From Desulfonatronospira sp. (GTDB lineage: Bacteria > Desulfobacterota > Desulfovibrionia > Desulfovibrionales > Desulfonatronovibrionaceae): a stretch of 6,935 nt of DNA. The stretch is taken from contig PWSL01000271.1 of NCBI GenBank assembly GCA_003563255.1, positions 1 through 6,935 of the forward strand. Reading direction: 5' to 3'. The translations under genes were made by a program, and so were the position numbers. Position 1 is the stretch's first letter. Each line of letters begins with the position of its first letter. Below are positions 1-5,301 of this stretch, one piece after another. The notes beneath the pieces are model-generated. The model was not told the origin of the DNA. It searched no databases and was given only the letters and a program-made list of their open reading frames with translations.

Positions 1-780
1 AGAAAAGGTGGAACCGCTGTGGCCGGGATACTCAACGCCAGGCCGGTTTCACCGCAGACCCAGAATCCCCACGAGCAAAAGGCCCTGAACGTGGTGCACG
101 AAATGGCCATAGCCTCCGGGCTGACCAGGATGCCGGGGCTGTACGTGATGGACGGTGAAGACTCCATAAACGCCTTTGCAGCAGGCTGGCACGAGGATGA
201 CGCTGTTATCGGACTTACATCCGGGGCCCTGGAGCATTTGAGCCGTTCAGAGCTGCAGGCGGTTGTGGGCCATGAGATAAGCCATATCCAGAACGGGGAC
301 ATGTACCTGAATATAAAGCTCATGGGAATCGTTTTCGGCCTGCTTATCCTGACCTACATGGGAAGCTTCGTTATTCGAAACGCTCTCTATGGTTCCATGA
401 TCTCCGGCAGCAGGTCCAGAACTGATCCCAGGGTTCTGATAGTTGTTATTATCATTGGGGCCGGGCTTATTATGGCTGGACTGGTGGGCATGTTCCTGGG
501 GAATATTATCAAGGCCGCCATATCCAGGCAGAGAGAATACCTGGCTGATGCCTCTGCAGTACAGTTTACCCGCATGCCTCAGGCCATGGAAGGGGCATTG
601 AAAAAAATCCGGGATATATCCATGACTGAAAACAAAAACCATCTGAACAACCCCAATGCAGAGCAGGCCAGCCATATGTTTTTTACTGAGGCTGTGAGCA
701 AGTTTGAAAGCCTGTTCGCCACCCATCCCCCCATAGAGGACAGGATCAGGCGGATCAATCCCGACTATGACCGGTCTTGA
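1..780 (+). CDS. M48 family (HtpX/Ste24-like) membrane zinc metalloprotease, 3' part
   Basis: The reading frame is open from base 1, so the N-terminus lies outside the window. The GTG at 19 is probably internal. Counting from that codon, the zinc-binding HEISH motif is at residues 85-89 (DNA 271-285), and the likely third zinc ligand is the Glu of REYLAD near residue 173. Two hydrophobic stretches, about 101-120 and 138-165, look like membrane segments flanking the catalytic region. The NVVHEMAIASG, INAFAAG and ATHPPIEDRIRRI blocks are typical of M48 proteases whose members degrade damaged or misfolded membrane proteins at the inner membrane; that role is inferred from the family. The protein ends directly after the ATHPP block, whereas many relatives with this signature carry a further C-terminal extension. 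The next gene follows 51 bp downstream on the same strand. The family is secure; the physiological substrate is unknown. Confidence 0.93.
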   Translation, partial: RKGGTAVAGILNARPVSPQTQNPHEQKALNVVHEMAIASGLTRMPGLYVMDGEDSINAFAAGWHEDDAVIGLTSGALEHLSRSELQAVVGHEISHIQNGDMYLNIKLMGIVFGLLILTYMGSFVIRNALYGSMISGSRSRTDPRVLIVVIIIGAGLIMAGLVGMFLGNIIKAAISRQREYLADASAVQFTRMPQAMEGALKKIRDISMTENKNHLNNPNAEQASHMFFTEAVSKFESLFATHPPIEDRIRRINPDYDRS

Positions 781-831
781 ACAGTGACGTCTTCAACCTG
801 ACAAGCCTGAAAACGATGCCTGAGGATAAAT

Positions 832-2253
832 ATGCCCCATAAGGGTGATGCAGACAAAGACTTTGATGTTATCATTGTGGGTTGCGGGCCGGCAGGGTTG
901 TTTGCAGCCTATTACCTGGGTGAGAACACCGGTCTGAAGGTCCTGGTCGTTGAAAAAGGCAAGTCCTCCCGGAAAAGACTGTGTCCCATCAATGGCGAGC
1001 AGGAGTGTATGCGCTGCAGGCCTTGCAATATCATGTCCGGAGTTGGTGGTGCCGGGCTTTTCTCCGACGGCAAGCTCAACTATATCCACAAGCTGGGCAA
1101 GACGGATCTGACCCAGTTCATGCCGGTGGCTGATGCCAAGAAACTTATCCGGGACACTGAAGAGATCTACAATCTCTTCAACATGGACGGGCAGGTGTAT
1201 CCCACCAGCATGGAAAAAGCCAGAAATATCCGCAAGGATGCACTGAAAAACGGCGTAGATCTCTTGCTCATCCGGCAGAAGCACCTTGGAAGCGACAAGT
1301 TGCCGGGGCATATTTCAAACATGGCCGAATATGTCAAAAGCAGGGGGGTGGAGATACACACCTCGGAAGAGGTCAGAGATGTGCTGGTTGAAAATGGACA
1401 AGTGCAGGGAGTGGTTACCAGCCGGCGGGAATACAAAGCTTCCAGTGTCATCCTGGCCCCGGGACGGGTGGGTGCAGAATGGGTGAGCAATCTGGCCCGG
1501 CGGCACGGGCTGAATGTCTCCCAGCGTGGCATTGAAGTGGGAGTGCGGGTAGAGGTCAACCGGGATGTCATGCAGGATCTTTGCGATGTGATTTACGACC
1601 CCACCTTTTTCATCAGAACCAACACTTACGACGACCAGGTGCGCACCTTCTGTACCAATCATGGCGGATTCGTGGCCCTGGAAAACTACCAGGACTTTGT
1701 CTGTGTCAACGGGCATGCCTACATGGACAAAAAGTCCGACAACACAAACTTCGCCTTTCTTTCCAAGGTGGTCCTGGAAGACCCTGTAACCAGCAATCAG
1801 GCCTACGGAGAATCCATCGGCCGCCTGGCCACGATCATAGGTGGAGGCAGGCCTGTCCTGCAGCGTTACGGAGATCTCAAGCGGGGGCGGCGTTCCACCT
1901 GGAACCGGATCAGCAACAGCTTTGTGGAGCCCACCATGAAAAACGTCACCTGCGGCGACATAGCCATGGCTCTTCCGGAGCGCATCGTGCGTAATATCGT
2001 GGAAGGCCTTGAAAAGCTGAACAGGGTGGTACCCGGAGTCTCAAATGAAGGCACCCTGCTCTATGCCCCGGAGATCAAGTTTTTCGCCACCCAGGTGCAT
2101 ACCAGCAATGTGCTGGAGACCTGCATTCAGGGGCTTTTTGTGGCCGGGGACGGTCCCGGAGTCGCCGGCAACATAGTTTCTGCATCAGCTACAGGACTGA
2201 TCCCGGCCAGAGAGATTGCCAGGAGGCATGAAACCCGGGCGGATGGAAGCTGA
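832..2253 (+). CDS. FAD-dependent dehydrogenase/oxidoreductase, COG2509 type
   Basis: This is a complete 473-residue flavoprotein. An N-terminal Rossmann fold (about residues 11-41) carries the dinucleotide-binding glycines G17, G19 and G22 (VGCGPAG), with an acidic residue, E41, at the end of strand 2. A C-terminal FAD-contact block, AGDGPGVAGNIVSAS, lies at about 438-452. Between them sits a cysteine cluster, C51, C59, C62 and C65 (CPINGEQECMRCRPC), followed by GVGGAGLFSDGKL. As I remember it, this cluster and the GGAG-FSDGKL block are the hallmark of the uncharacterised COG2509 dehydrogenases. The substrate is not known. No transmembrane segment is seen, so it is probably cytoplasmic. The ATG at 832 is preceded by GAGG six bases upstream. 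It may be co-transcribed with the protease gene 51 bp upstream, although no functional link is evident. It converges with the lipoprotein gene, leaving a 43-bp gap in which I see no clear terminator. Confidence 0.93.
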   Translation: MPHKGDADKDFDVIIVGCGPAGLFAAYYLGENTGLKVLVVEKGKSSRKRLCPINGEQECMRCRPCNIMSGVGGAGLFSDGKLNYIHKLGKTDLTQFMPVADAKKLIRDTEEIYNLFNMDGQVYPTSMEKARNIRKDALKNGVDLLLIRQKHLGSDKLPGHISNMAEYVKSRGVEIHTSEEVRDVLVENGQVQGVVTSRREYKASSVILAPGRVGAEWVSNLARRHGLNVSQRGIEVGVRVEVNRDVMQDLCDVIYDPTFFIRTNTYDDQVRTFCTNHGGFVALENYQDFVCVNGHAYMDKKSDNTNFAFLSKVVLEDPVTSNQAYGESIGRLATIIGGGRPVLQRYGDLKRGRRSTWNRISNSFVEPTMKNVTCGDIAMALPERIVRNIVEGLEKLNRVVPGVSNEGTLLYAPEIKFFATQVHTSNVLETCIQGLFVAGDGPGVAGNIVSASATGLIPAREIARRHETRADGS

Positions 2254-2296
2254 CCACCTGCCCGGGGATTATCCGGTCCTGGTCTTTGCAGCCTGA

Positions 2297-2770
2297 TCAG
2301 TCCATCTGTACGATTTCCCAGGTTCCGTCGGGCTGCCTGCAGGCGGTGCCGTATATGGTTTCTTCTTCCCCGCCTATTTCGGCTTCAGTGGTGAACTCTC
2401 TGCAATATCGTCCCTCATCGCTTTTATAGGTTTCCCTGGGAGTGACTTCGTGGGATATTTCAGTATTGGGGTTTTCCCACTGAGATGTTTCACCGTCAGG
2501 ATTGGTTTCCAAAGCCTGACCCATTTTCTGCTGATCCATCTCATCCATGCGGTCCAGGTAACTCCCTACATATCCGCCCAGGGCCGCGCCTGCCAGGGTG
2601 CCGCCGATGATTGCAGCGGTCTGGCCGGTACCGCTGCCTATCTGGGAGCCGATTACTCCTCCGCCTATGCCTCCCAGGCCGGCTCCGCCCACGGTGTGCT
2701 TATGTCCGCCGCAGCCTGCGAGCATGGCCAGAGCTGCCAGCATGGCTGTAATGTAAATAATTGCACGCAT
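2297..2770 (-). CDS. Glycine-zipper outer-membrane lipoprotein, 17 kDa surface antigen type
   Basis: The product is a 157-residue lipoprotein. A short signal peptide ends in the lipobox LAGC, with the lipidated cysteine at C20. Position +2 is Gly rather than Asp, which favours sorting to the outer membrane. Residues about 28-70 are a glycine-rich zipper (GGAGLGGIGGGVIG and similar), the two-helix membrane motif of the Rickettsia 17 kDa antigen group. The C-terminal domain contains RYCREF (C123) and YGTACRQPDGTW (C144), the pattern of the RT0821/Lpp0805 surface-protein family; the two cysteines could form a disulfide. The role is presumably envelope structure or integrity, but no precise function is established for such proteins. 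The ATG at 2770 has GGAGGG five bases upstream (plus-strand 2776-2781), a strong ribosome site. It is transcribed alone, away from the repeat region and towards the dehydrogenase gene. Confidence 0.92.
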   Translation of the reverse strand: MRAIIYITAMLAALAMLAGCGGHKHTVGGAGLGGIGGGVIGSQIGSGTGQTAAIIGGTLAGAALGGYVGSYLDRMDEMDQQKMGQALETNPDGETSQWENPNTEISHEVTPRETYKSDEGRYCREFTTEAEIGGEEETIYGTACRQPDGTWEIVQMD

Positions 2771-2958
2771 ATCTTCCCTCCAGAATATTTATTTGTATGG
2801 TTTGATTTATGCATTGACCGTACCATTAAAATGTTAATACATCGTCAGGCCATGTAAACACGTGTCTGTCAAAAAGCAGGGCTGGGATTAACCTGGGGAA
2901 AAGCGTTGCATGGTAACCATTCAGGGGGTTCTCGGTTGTGGCTGATGGCACAAGGACA
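2771..2958. other. Intergenic 5' region of the lipoprotein gene
   Basis: No gene is supported here. The stretch next to the lipoprotein start is AT-rich and must hold its promoter, but I see no convincing -35/-10 pair. Small palindromes are present: ATTAA-AATG-TTAAT around 2825-2838, ACACGTGT at 2858-2865, and ATGGT-A-ACCAT near 2909-2919. Any of these could be a protein-binding site, but each is short enough to arise by chance. The GGGGAC repeat elements begin just to the right, at 2959. Confidence 0.4.
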
Positions 2959-3058
2959 GGGGACTGTCCCCCGCTAAGTAATGATTATGCAGCTTCACAA
3001 AATTTCGCGTCTGTACTATATGTATTTGTGCAGGAAAAGTGTCGCGGGGACTGTCCCC
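2959..3058. repeat. GGGGAC inverted-repeat element 1 (divergent copy)
   Basis: This 100-nt element starts and ends with the same palindromic word, GGGGACTGTCCCC (2959-2971 and 3046-3058). The left end reads GGGGACTGTCCCCCGC, and the reverse complement of the right end reads GGGGACAGTCCCCGC, so the ends form an inverted repeat of about 15 nt. Each end is also a self-complementary hairpin with 6-bp arms. The interior is AT-rich with no gene. Compared with elements 2 and 3 it lacks the ACTTATTTT part of the arm, so it looks like a degenerate or distinct relative. Confidence 0.7.
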
Positions 3059-3081
3059 CTGGCCGTTTTTTTGGGAAAGCA

Positions 3082-3160
3082 GGGGACAGGCACCCCCGCA
3101 CTTATTTTTCAGTAATGATCTTTACATCAGCTAAAATAAGTACGGGGAGAGCCAGTCCCC
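3082..3160. repeat. GGGGAC inverted-repeat element 2 (79 nt)
   Basis: The left arm (3082-3108) is GGGGACAGGCACCCCC followed by GCACTTATTTT. The right arm (3133-3160), read in reverse complement, is GGGGACTGGCTCTCCCC followed by GTACTTATTTT. The arms match with a few substitutions and one indel, around a 24-nt loop. The total length is exactly 79 nt, the same as element 3. The flank immediately before it (GGGAAAGCA) resembles the flank before element 3 (AGGAAAAAGCA). Similar GGGGACAGGCACC words accompany REP-associated tyrosine transposases (RAYT, IS200-like) in other bacteria. That is from memory, and no transposase gene is present here. Confidence 0.8.
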
Positions 3161-3239
3161 ATGCCACATGCAAAGCGCTGAACAGATACACATGTGTCAT
3201 TCTGGCCGGGTATCTGTCAGCGATTTTAAGGAAAAAGCA

Positions 3240-3318
3240 GGGGACAGGCATTACCCGCACTTATTTTGCCTACAGAAGACTGACGGATTTTAAAATTAAG
3301 TGCGGGGTGCCTGTCCCC
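3240..3318. repeat. GGGGAC inverted-repeat element 3 (79 nt)
   Basis: The left arm (3240-3267) is GGGGACAGGCATTACCC followed by GCACTTATTTT. The right arm (3292-3318) is the reverse complement of GGGGACAGGCACCCC followed by GCACTTAATTTT. The loop is 24 nt. The total is 79 nt, and it lies exactly 79 nt after element 2. It ends 58 bp before the nitroreductase ATG, so it is in a position to affect that gene's expression. A weak promoter-like pair (TTGCCT at 3266-3271, 17-nt spacer, TTTAAA at 3289-3294) falls inside it, but the matches are only 4/6 each and I do not call it a promoter. Confidence 0.82.
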
Positions 3319-3361
3319 GGTGGCCGAGGCAATAATTAACACAGAGTGTCGCTGGAGTAAT

Positions 3362-3368
3362 AAGGAGG
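3362..3368 (+). promoter_or_regulatory. Ribosome binding site fixing the nitroreductase start
   Basis: AAGGAGG lies eight bases before the ATG at 3377. The reading frame is open further upstream, with a possible GTG at 3320, but the extra residues do not look like nitroreductase sequence and would overlap this Shine-Dalgarno site. The start is therefore placed at 3377, where the protein begins directly with the family's N-terminal helix. Confidence 0.85.
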
Positions 3369-3376
3369 TTATTGAT

Positions 3377-3985
3377 ATGCATGTTAAGGAGGCTTTGGAG
3401 AAAAGACGGAGCATCAGGAAGTTTAAAGACGACCCCGTCTCAAAAGATGAAATCATGCAGCTTCTGGAGGCGGCCAGGCTGGCTCCTTCAGCCATGAACG
3501 CCCAGCCCTGGAGATTCAAGATCGTAGACGGCAGGGAAGACATCCAGTGGCTGTCGGGTTCCCCAACCCGGGGCCAGAAATGGGTGGCCGGAGCAGGTGC
3601 GGTCATCATCTGCTGCGCAGACATCACCCGGTTTCTGGAGGATGCCAGGGCAGCGGTGCGTTTTCTGCGCGACAGCGCGGTTCTGCCCCCGGAAATGCAG
3701 GCCGGAGTGGAAGACTACGTGGAAAAGGCTCAAAACGCCCCCACCGAGGTGCTGCGCGGGGCAGTGGGCATGAACTGCTCCATCGCCCTGACCAATATCA
3801 TGCTCCGGGCCACAGAGATGGATCTGGGCACCTGCTGGATCGGCATGTACGATGAAGAGGCCCTGCGCCAGCGCTTCAATCTGCCGCAGCAGGCTGCAGT
3901 CATCGCCCTTCTGGCAGTGGGCCGGCCGGCCGAATCACCCGAACCCAGACCCAGAAAAGCCATGGAGGAAATCATCCTGGACTGA
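3377..3985 (+). CDS. Nitroreductase family protein (FMN-dependent NAD(P)H oxidoreductase)
   Basis: The product has 202 residues, a normal length for the compact nitroreductase family. These are usually homodimers that bind FMN and reduce nitro compounds, quinones or related acceptors with NAD(P)H. The N-terminal motif RRSIRKF (residues 10-16) is the FMN-phosphate-binding Arg/Ser/Arg cluster. PSAMNAQPW (37-45) is the second FMN-contacting block. GTCWIG (151-156) and the C-terminal VGRPAESPEPRPRK (181-194) match the end of the family fold. It has no membrane segment and is probably cytoplasmic. The true substrate cannot be told from sequence. It stands alone on the + strand, with repeat element 3 just upstream and a long structured region downstream. 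Its last 15 bases, including the stop codon, recur exactly over the end of the GNAT gene at 5287-5301. Confidence 0.93.
   Translation: MHVKEALEKRRSIRKFKDDPVSKDEIMQLLEAARLAPSAMNAQPWRFKIVDGREDIQWLSGSPTRGQKWVAGAGAVIICCADITRFLEDARAAVRFLRDSAVLPPEMQAGVEDYVEKAQNAPTEVLRGAVGMNCSIALTNIMLRATEMDLGTCWIGMYDEEALRQRFNLPQQAAVIALLAVGRPAESPEPRPRKAMEEIILD
3971..3985 (+). repeat. 15-nt direct repeat, left copy
   Basis: ATCATCCTGGACTGA forms the last five codons of the nitroreductase gene, including its TGA stop. The same 15 bases in the same orientation occur at 5287-5301. The flanking bases differ on both sides, so the match is exactly 15. Confidence 0.7.
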
Positions 3986-3990
3986 TCATG

Positions 3991-4022
3991 AACAAGGCTT
4001 AATTCATAACGCTTTGTTATTT
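3991..4022 (+). terminator. Possible weak terminator after the nitroreductase gene
   Basis: AACAAGGC (3991-3998) can pair with GCTTTGTT (4011-4018) through eight pairs including one G-U, around a 12-nt loop. Only ATTTGC follows, so the U tract is poor. It is in the right place, five bases after the stop codon, but its strength is doubtful. Confidence 0.25.
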
Positions 4023-4078
4023 GCATCTATTCACCATATTCTACCTAAAATATTTACCGGTAACGTAAAGAAAAGAAT

Positions 4079-4291
4079 GTCTCACGCCCGGACCTGCCGG
4101 CCCTAGAGGCGCAGAGCTCGCTGAGAGATAAGCAGGAGAAAAATATAATATTCATATCCACCGAGCCGGTGTATATAAATAACAAGCTCCCCCGCAGGGG
4201 GCGAGAGCCTTTTTCATTGCCCCGGCTCAGGGCAATGAAAAATCCTTCTTATCTCTGCGTCCTCTGTGCCTCTAGCGAAGCGGGCGAGAGG
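4079..4291. repeat. Long imperfect inverted repeat with nested hairpins (MITE-like or structured RNA)
   Basis: The left arm at 4103-4137 (CTAGAGGCGCAGAG through AGAGATAAGCAGGA) pairs with the right arm at 4243-4275. The reverse complement of the right arm (CTAGAGGCACAGAG through AGAGATAAGAAGGA) matches at about 29 of 33 positions with one 2-nt gap. Pairing resumes further out, CTCACGCCCG (4081-4090) against CGGGCGAGAG (4281-4290), with one unpaired base on the left. The roughly 105-nt interior contains three hairpins: CACCG-AGC-CGGTG (4159-4171), CTCCCCC/GGGGGCGAG (4187-4205, one bulge), and the perfect one at 4210-4242. No protein is encoded. The word CTCTGCGTCCTCTGTGCCTCT resembles a dispersed repeat that I recall from many bacterial genomes. 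Which strand, if any, is transcribed is unknown. Confidence 0.75.
4210..4242. repeat. Perfect 13-bp hairpin inside the long inverted repeat
   Basis: TTTTTCATTGCCC (4210-4222) and GGGCAATGAAAAA (4230-4242) are exact reverse complements around the 7-nt loop CGGCTCA. The T and A runs are part of the stem, with no separate T tract after it on either strand, so it differs from an ordinary intrinsic terminator. Confidence 0.75.
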
Positions 4292-4378
4292 TAAAAATAT
4301 TTCAGGCTTGGCGTACACTTGAGCTGAAAGAGCCAAAAAGATTTGTTGAATAGTTACTGTTATTTTCGAATATTACAG

Positions 4379-4410
4379 GTTCCGGGATTCGGTGCAATCC
4401 CGGAACTTTT
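4379..4410 (+). terminator. Strong intrinsic-terminator-like hairpin
   Basis: GTTCCGGGATT (4379-4389) and AATCCCGGAAC (4396-4406) form a perfect 11-bp stem with the 6-nt loop CGGTGC, followed by TTTT. On the opposite strand no T run follows, so it would act on + strand transcripts. It lies 394 bp after the nitroreductase stop and 64 bp before the toxin-antitoxin promoter. It could end a long nitroreductase 3' UTR or a transcript of the inverted-repeat region, and it insulates the toxin-antitoxin operon. The T run is short (four), which limits confidence. Confidence 0.6.
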
Positions 4411-4473
4411 CCAGTGGATTCAGGGTTTAAAAATATATTGCTGTGCACATGTTTTTTACAATCAGCTACATCA

Positions 4474-4503
4474 TTGACACCTTGGTGCTCTGGTGATTAT
4501 ATG
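4474..4503 (+). promoter_or_regulatory. Candidate sigma-70 promoter of the toxin-antitoxin operon
   Basis: A perfect -35 box TTGACA (4474-4479) is followed after 18 bases by TATATG (4498-4503), a 4/6 match to TATAAT. Transcription would begin around 4510, about 22 bases before the antitoxin ATG. The placement fits the gene pair well, but the -10 box is imperfect. Confidence 0.5.
4478..4487. promoter_or_regulatory. Candidate operator for the antitoxin
   Basis: CACC-TT-GGTG is a small inverted repeat overlapping the -35 box and spacer. A further GGTG (4492-4495) and CACC (4518-4521) follow. Ribbon-helix-helix antitoxins commonly repress their own promoter by binding short repeated half-sites, so this is a reasonable operator. 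The assignment is inferred from position only. Confidence 0.3.
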
Positions 4504-4532
4504 GAAGAAAACATGCTCACCTGGAGGTAAAA

Positions 4533-4766
4533 ATGAGCCGCTTAACCATTACCCTTGATGACGAGTTGCACCGCGCTCTAAAGGAAACATCGGCCAGGCA
4601 GGGACGCAGCATAAACAAGATAATTGAAGAAAGCCTGCATATGCGCGGTATAAAGTCCATGGATGATGCCCGGCAACTGGTGGCACGCGCCCGCTCGCAG
4701 GCAAACTGCAGTGAAGAAGAGGCAATGGCCCTGAGTACGGAAGAAACCCGTGCCTTTAGAAATTAA
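4533..4766 (+). CDS. Ribbon-helix-helix antitoxin (CopG/Arc type)
   Basis: This is a 77-residue protein. Residues 3-9 (RLTITLD) form the DNA-binding beta strand. Two helices follow (about 10-21 and 26-38, with GRSINKIIEESL), the standard ribbon-helix-helix dimer fold. The C-terminal tail (about 40-77) is rich in Ala, Glu and Arg and would wrap and inhibit the toxin, as in other antitoxins of this kind. The start ATG is preceded by GGAGGT with a 4-nt gap. Its stop codon TAA overlaps the toxin's ATG by one base (TAATG), so the two are translationally coupled. It probably neutralises the PIN toxin and, with it, represses the promoter at 4474-4503; this is inferred from family behaviour. I cannot assign a named subfamily. 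Confidence 0.87.
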   Translation: MSRLTITLDDELHRALKETSARQGRSINKIIEESLHMRGIKSMDDARQLVARARSQANCSEEEAMALSTEETRAFRN

Positions 4767-5194
4767 TGAACAGACGGGTCTTTGTCGTTGATACCAACGT
4801 CCTGGTTGCCGGGGTCATTACTTCCAGACCTGATGCACCTACCGCCAGGCTTGTGGATGCCATGCTGGAGGGACGAATAATTTATCTGCTGTCCCCTGAA
4901 CTTCTACGGGAGTATGAACAGGTACTTTTGCGCCCTGCAATAGCACGACTGCATGGCTTAAGCAGCCCTGGTATTGAAACAATACTGACTGAAATCACCG
5001 CCAACGCAATCTGGCGTGAACCTCTTGCGGATACGAAGCACTCGGCCCCGGATGCCAAGGATTCTCATATTTGGGCTCTCCTGGCCAACGAAGCTCAAGC
5101 CATTCTTATTACCGGCGACAAGCCACTCATTGACAACCCTCGGCCAGGGAGTTCCGTTATTACCCCAGCCACCTGGGTGGATCATTTTGACTAA
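4766..5194 (+). CDS. PIN-domain toxin, COG1569-type RNase
   Basis: The product is 142 residues and a single PIN domain, the Mg2+-dependent ribonuclease fold of VapC-like toxins. The expected acidic residues are present: D9 in VVDTNVL, E49 in LLREYEQVL, D96 and D99 in DAKDSHIWALL, and D118 in LITGDKPLI. The nuclease therefore looks intact. The overall pattern (DTNVLVAG near the N-terminus, LITGDKPL near the end) matches the putative toxin component, PIN family, often listed as COG1569. Its RNA target is unknown. It is translated from an ATG overlapping the antitoxin stop codon, with no strong ribosome site of its own, which fits coupled production at lower level than the antitoxin. The GNAT gene converges 93 bp downstream, and I see no clear terminator between them. 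Confidence 0.9.
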   Translation: MNRRVFVVDTNVLVAGVITSRPDAPTARLVDAMLEGRIIYLLSPELLREYEQVLLRPAIARLHGLSSPGIETILTEITANAIWREPLADTKHSAPDAKDSHIWALLANEAQAILITGDKPLIDNPRPGSSVITPATWVDHFD

Positions 5195-5286
5195 CTTCCC
5201 TGATCCCGCTTAAAAGCCATTGAGGAACTGACAACAGGCATCTACCATTCAATTGCAATGCAGTTATTCAGAAAAGCTTGCTTTAC

Positions 5287-5301
5287 ATCATCCTGGACTG
5301 A
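5287..5301 (+). repeat. 15-nt direct repeat, right copy
   Basis: ATCATCCTGGACTGA covers the stop codon and final residues (LSPG) of the minus-strand GNAT gene. Together with the copy at 3971-3985 it brackets about 1.3 kb holding the long inverted repeat, the terminator-like hairpin and the toxin-antitoxin pair. Confidence 0.7.

Noticed and set aside
247..726. 159-codon minus-strand reading frame
   Set aside because: It is antisense to the M48 protease, whose frame has clear catalytic motifs. It has no family features or ribosome site.
793..1716. Several minus-strand reading frames of 130-170 codons
   Set aside because: They are antisense to the dehydrogenase gene, which has intact FAD motifs, and they contain no recognisable domain.
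2254..2296. Bidirectional terminator between the convergent genes
   Set aside because: Only a short CCGGGGATTATCCGG-type symmetry is seen near 2261-2276, with no T run on either strand.
2959..3318. CRISPR array
   Set aside because: The repeats alternate in orientation as inverted pairs with unequal gaps, unlike the identical direct repeats and uniform spacers of a CRISPR. No cas gene is present.
2938..3339. 133-codon plus-strand frame across the repeat array
   Set aside because: It runs through the inverted repeats and encodes repeated low-quality peptide. It does not resemble a transposase (no HUH or Y1 motif).
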